Of a stretch of 46,091 nucleotides of DNA, positions 42,436-46,091 are shown piece after piece (position 1 is the stretch's first letter; each line of letters begins with the position of its first letter). Location: contig CAZBZK010000008.1 of the NCBI GenBank assembly GCA_964496365.1, forward strand, positions 1 through 46,091. Direction: 5' to 3'. The notes below the pieces were generated by a model. It searched no databases, was not told the origin of the DNA, and worked only from the letters and a program-made list of their open reading frames with translations. The DNA comes from AB-629-J13 sp964496365 (lineage in GTDB: Bacteria; Fidelibacterota; Marinisomatia; Marinisomatales; AB-629-J13). The position numbers were made by a program, and so were the translations under genes.

Positions 42436-45400
42436 TTTAATATGGTTATTTTTTTGGTAAATAGTTTTTCTCCAACTGATAACCGAACCAAATAGATCCC
42501 AGTTGGAAGAATGGTCGAATTATTATCTACTCCATCCCATGTAATTTTTCTAAATCCTGGATTTAAAACAGAAATTTTATCAAAAACCCTTTTCCCTGTT
42601 ATATCATAAACGGACAAATTAACTTCTTCTTTATTGGAAATAAACAAAAAGAAACTAATCTTTGAATTAAATGGATTTGGATAACATAAAAAATCATTTT
42701 GTGGTATAGATATTTTTTCTGCTGGTTTTGTAGATTTTCCAAAATAAAACTCTGAATTTAGAGGAACGGAAGATTGAAAAATTCCATCATCATCTAAGAA
42801 GGTTGTTAAAGGGATATTATTTCCATTGATCATTTGGTAAAATGAAAAATAATCACTTCCGTACGTGTCTCCTGAATAAGAAATGATTAATGCAATATCT
42901 GATAATTTGTTTGATTTAATTGCATAAATTGTTTCTTCTGTATCAACTGGAATCGTTTCAAAACGGTTTAATTCGTTCAAAATTATAACAGTATTTTCAT
43001 TTCCAAAATACTCTGGATATTGAATGGATAATTTTCCTGAAGGACTTTTCAATGTTCCTCCTTCCCCATTTGGAAGGTTTACAGATAGTATCAATGAATC
43101 GATGGTAATATTGTCTGACTCATCCGTTAAATTGACTATCAATTTATACAGTCCAGATTCCTTGAATTGAAACGGTGCATTCCAAACTTGCAGATCCACT
43201 TGTTGATCTATAAGAGAAAATGATAGTGAATTCATCAATGAATCGTCTAAGTAAAAAGTATTGGGCACTGAATTATAATTTTCAACTGTTCCATCGGATG
43301 TTAAAATAAAATGTAATCGTCTGTTTAACTCTGGTGTAATAAAATAGGAAAGGTCTGCTGATGGTAAAATCTGATCAGAAATAGTTACAGTAACTAATTT
43401 TGATGAAATATTTCCCTGGATATCTTCCACTCGCAGGATAAGAAAGTATGTGCCCTGTATCTCAGACAATGGGACCAGCCAGAGGGAGCTGCAGCCTGGG
43501 CCATCAATAACTTCGGCATATAAATCCTGGCTGGTGCTCTCAACGATAAATGTCAATAACGAATCAGGTGTGTCCGGATCCTCACACCATTCTTCAAGGC
43601 ACTCACTCATATACGTTGTGTCGTTCCCAAAGGTGATTACAGATGGGCTTCCCCATTCAGGTGCAAACCCATTTATTATTGTTAGGGTCACCGTGTCAGA
43701 GGTTGAAATATTAAAATTTTCATCCTCTGCGTAGAAGGTTAAGCTTGTAGTTGTATCCACCATAGATGTATCCTGAAGCTCAAGCATAACATTTGTTTGT
43801 AAATCTAAAACGATTTTCAAGATTGTGGTATCCGTCTCTACTCCAAATACCAGATCTGTAGAGCTTGTAAGATCATCCTCACACCTGTCTGAGAGTCGAT
43901 AGGAAAGTGTATGGTTTGGTATAAATCTAGACATTTCAATATTTAAAAGGTGCTCCCAATTGGGTGGTTCATCTTGAACAATGAGTACCGTCATAGTGTC
44001 TGATGATGCGTATCCTACATCATTTTCTGCGGTGAAGATTATTGAAACGGTTCCCGTTATGTCAGAGCTGGTAATTAATACCTGGTGCGCATCATTGATG
44101 GACACATCAATAGAATCGACAGTATAGATCACTGACCACTCAATATTTTGTACCGGAGTCGAACTATCAAAAATATAATCATCCAGATCAAATAAATAAG
44201 AAGATTCAGAATGCCAATATACAGTTCTATCCGGCAAAGAACTGATCTGTGGATAGGGGTCATAAGGGATAACCTTCACAACAATTTCTGAAGTGTCAGC
44301 CAGGGCAAGGGTATTTGTTGCTGTCAGAGTGAGAGTATCCTCACCAAAGAAGTTATTATCGGTTTGAATGTATAGAACATTGTCGAGCGAATCTATATAA
44401 ACACTGTCCAGGTCGGCCCCACCCTCCAGGGTCCAGGCAATGGAGTCTGGGGGATCATTATAGTCGAAAACAAGTGTGTCAAGTGTATAGGCTGCAATGA
44501 GAGTATCTGGAAAAATGAAAATCGTGGCCGGGGTCAATATCTGGGGTGCGTTAGATGCAAAATAAACCATAGGAAGTTCCTTGGTCACCACATGTCCAAA
44601 GTTAAAATCTTCTCTAACAGTAATAACCACAATACCCTCAGAATTTTCTGAGTGGCTGGAATTTATTGTGAGAGATTGGTACCCTTGATCATAGGTAAAT
44701 ACTATATTATCGTCCGGGGTCCTTGCCGGTGTAAGAAATACAAAATCCCAAACCAATGATGAAAAAGGTGTATCCTCATCAAAAATAGCAACAGAATCTA
44801 AACTAAGTGAAAATAAAGTATCAGCATGGACTAGGAAGGGCTCAGAGAGAAGTATTTGTGGTGGAACAGAGCGAATGTTAATATTGATCAGAGATGAGAC
44901 AGTTGTATCACTGTCATCAATGTGAACGATCAATTGAGTATTGACTAGTACACCCACTGGTGCAAAGAGCGTTAGCTCATTGTTTAACTGCAGCGTTGCA
45001 TCCACCAAATTATTTTCATCAATTGTCCAAGAAAAAATATTATCATCAATATCTGCTACAAATGCCATTAGGTCAACCGTATCAGGTGTATTGTGATACA
45101 GAATAAGCGTATCTTCAAGAGCGGGGTCACCGCTGATACCAGAAAAATCAATGACCGGGGGATCATTAACATTAACAACAACGATTGTTAGCACAGTGTT
45201 TATTGTCCTTCCCAATGATTCGCTGACAAACAGCCGGTTATTTGACAACCCATTCCAATCAGGTTCCGAATAAATCATAACCGTATCATTACTAAGATAT
45301 GAAAGATAGACAGGGGTCGAGCTTCCATCTATTTGGGAAGTGATTATTGTGTCCCACAGCGTTATCTCCAGTCCCGTATCATCTTCATCAATAAATAACA

Positions 45401-46091
45401 TATCTGTGGGCAAATAAAGAGTGTCATCTTCAAGAACATTAATAGGGGGAAGCTCTCCAACAAATCTCAGAGGATGATTTATCTCGACTTCCCAGTTTTG
45501 CATTGAAAACAAATTATGTCCTTCGACATGTAAGGAGATGTCGATCATTAACAGTGCGTGGTCATTCTCAGTGGTGATAATAGACAGTACATTGGTCTCA
45601 CTGTCAATGGTTAACTCTGCCTGAAATTCCATATCATATTCATTGAACGTTGTGTCTATAATCTGCACTGCCCATACAGCGTTCTCAGCCAAATATTCAT
45701 TGCTCTGGAAATGATCGTCCAGGTCTATCTTTAACGTGTCACCCGGTAGAACCAATGTATCTGAGATCGCAGGATATATAGAATATCCTTCAACAAAAAT
45801 GGTGATGGGTGTCATAGGATCAAATTGATTTTCAACAAAAGTCGAGTCCTCCCTCAGGATATAATGTGAATCCCTGCCATTTAATCCATAATCAAATACA
45901 ATATCGGTAGATTGTTCTTCGGTATTTGGAATATCTCTTACCAACAGCGAAAAGAAAGCCACGATCCCTTCACCATTTATAGCTGAACTGTTTGAGCCAA
46001 GACGAACATAGTCCAGCTGAAATCCTGGTATACCATTTTCAGATATGCCGTATTCATCACATTCTGAGTCAACACAGTTTGCCTGATTTAT
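42432..46091 (-). CDS. Giant Ig/cadherin-like repeat surface protein with T9SS-type sorting domain (5' partial)
   Basis: The frame stays open from the stop at 42432 to the window edge (at least 1219 residues), so the GTG at 45962 is internal and the true start lies outside. The first visible part (VRLGSNSSAINGEGIVAFFSLLVRD, abbreviated to its GEGIVAFFSLLV core) looks cohesin-like. Then about eight to ten Ig/cadherin/PKD-type units follow, many with the pattern W-x-V and a closing SDTMTVLIV-type strand. The last ~85 residues are a FlgD/type-A sorting domain: YPNPFNSKISF, VYDITGKRV, ILPTGIYLVRLS and TKKITILK. Such domains direct export by T9SS and surface attachment. GC content varies sharply along the gene. 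Confidence 0.85.
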   Translation of the reverse strand: MNQANCVDSECDEYGISENGIPGFQLDYVRLGSNSSAINGEGIVAFFSLLVRDIPNTEEQSTDIVFDYGLNGRDSHYILREDSTFVENQFDPMTPITIFVEGYSIYPAISDTLVLPGDTLKIDLDDHFQSNEYLAENAVWAVQIIDTTFNEYDMEFQAELTIDSETNVLSIITTENDHALLMIDISLHVEGHNLFSMQNWEVEINHPLRFVGELPPINVLEDDTLYLPTDMLFIDEDDTGLEITLWDTIITSQIDGSSTPVYLSYLSNDTVMIYSEPDWNGLSNNRLFVSESLGRTINTVLTIVVVNVNDPPVIDFSGISGDPALEDTLILYHNTPDTVDLMAFVADIDDNIFSWTIDENNLVDATLQLNNELTLFAPVGVLVNTQLIVHIDDSDTTVSSLININIRSVPPQILLSEPFLVHADTLFSLSLDSVAIFDEDTPFSSLVWDFVFLTPARTPDDNIVFTYDQGYQSLTINSSHSENSEGIVVITVREDFNFGHVVTKELPMVYFASNAPQILTPATIFIFPDTLIAAYTLDTLVFDYNDPPDSIAWTLEGGADLDSVYIDSLDNVLYIQTDNNFFGEDTLTLTATNTLALADTSEIVVKVIPYDPYPQISSLPDRTVYWHSESSYLFDLDDYIFDSSTPVQNIEWSVIYTVDSIDVSINDAHQVLITSSDITGTVSIIFTAENDVGYASSDTMTVLIVQDEPPNWEHLLNIEMSRFIPNHTLSYRLSDRCEDDLTSSTDLVFGVETDTTILKIVLDLQTNVMLELQDTSMVDTTTSLTFYAEDENFNISTSDTVTLTIINGFAPEWGSPSVITFGNDTTYMSECLEEWCEDPDTPDSLLTFIVESTSQDLYAEVIDGPGCSSLWLVPLSEIQGTYFLILRVEDIQGNISSKLVTVTISDQILPSADLSYFITPELNRRLHFILTSDGTVENYNSVPNTFYLDDSLMNSLSFSLIDQQVDLQVWNAPFQFKESGLYKLIVNLTDESDNITIDSLILSVNLPNGEGGTLKSPSGKLSIQYPEYFGNENTVIILNELNRFETIPVDTEETIYAIKSNKLSDIALIISYSGDTYGSDYFSFYQMINGNNIPLTTFLDDDGIFQSSVPLNSEFYFGKSTKPAEKISIPQNDFLCYPNPFNSKISFFLFISNKEEVNLSVYDITGKRVFDKISVLNPGFRKITWDGVDNNSTILPTGIYLVRLSVGEKLFTKKITILK

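Noticed and set aside
1..46091. CRISPR arrays, tRNA or rRNA genes, insertion sequences, prophage
   Set aside because: No regularly spaced repeats, cloverleaf-like sequence, transposase or phage motif was seen on reading either strand; this is an inspection by eye and a dedicated search could still find a diverged tRNA.

Overview
The window is AT-rich DNA from a Gram-negative (two-membrane) bacterium, most likely a marine member of the FCB group; Neomarinimicrobiota (SAR406) is my best guess. The basis is: a large surface protein ending in a type IX secretion (T9SS)-type sorting domain, a DUF4837 lipoprotein, many lipoproteins with PKD/Ig-like folds, Omp85-like and other outer-membrane barrels, LptF/G, and frequent TTG/GTG starts. 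The phylum assignment is inference. The sequence looks like a metagenome scaffold: it holds exactly 100 N flanked by an identical 55-bp sequence on both sides.

Layout. 1-2542 (+): end of sucC, sucD, ndk and a SPOR-domain lipoprotein. 2558-3820 (+): a polytopic membrane protein with a Cys-rich loop and an acidic tail. 3888-10415 (+): a compact fatty-acid/phospholipid operon, DUF177(yceD)-rpmF-plsX-fabH-fabD-fabG-acpP-fabF-rnc, with several overlaps and three consecutive TTG starts. 10419-15372 (-): DUF151 nuclease, SIS-type sugar-phosphate isomerase, polyprenyl synthase, phosphohexomutase and murQ. 15428-19993: prmA (+), a Na+/alanine symporter (-), an LptF/G permease and an L-2-hydroxyglutarate oxidase-like enzyme (both +).

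20232-23927 (-) is the most unusual part: a three-gene set made of a membrane protein that fuses a FliF-like periplasmic ring-building domain, one transmembrane helix and the FliG middle and C-terminal domains, followed by two secreted coiled-coil/TPR proteins, one a lipoprotein. No other flagellar or stator gene is in the window. I propose it as a candidate undescribed rotor-like or ring-forming envelope machine.

24020-36766 (-) is a nearly gap-free run that appears to build the envelope: zinc-ribbon membrane protein, lgt, propeller-like secreted protein, 1077-residue outer-membrane protein, Omp85-like barrel, DUF4837 lipoprotein, RmlD-like reductase, polyprenol-phosphate mannose synthase-like GT2, a GT2 fused to a degenerate phosphoglycosyl-transferase domain, and accA. 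37013-39527 (-) holds a CPBP-family membrane protein and lepA. 39809-46091 (-) holds an Ig/propeller lipoprotein, the assembly gap, a TPR lipoprotein and a giant repeat protein with a C-terminal sorting domain that runs off the right edge.

I saw no tRNA, rRNA, CRISPR array, transposase or phage gene. All functional calls are from reading the sequence; no database search was made.
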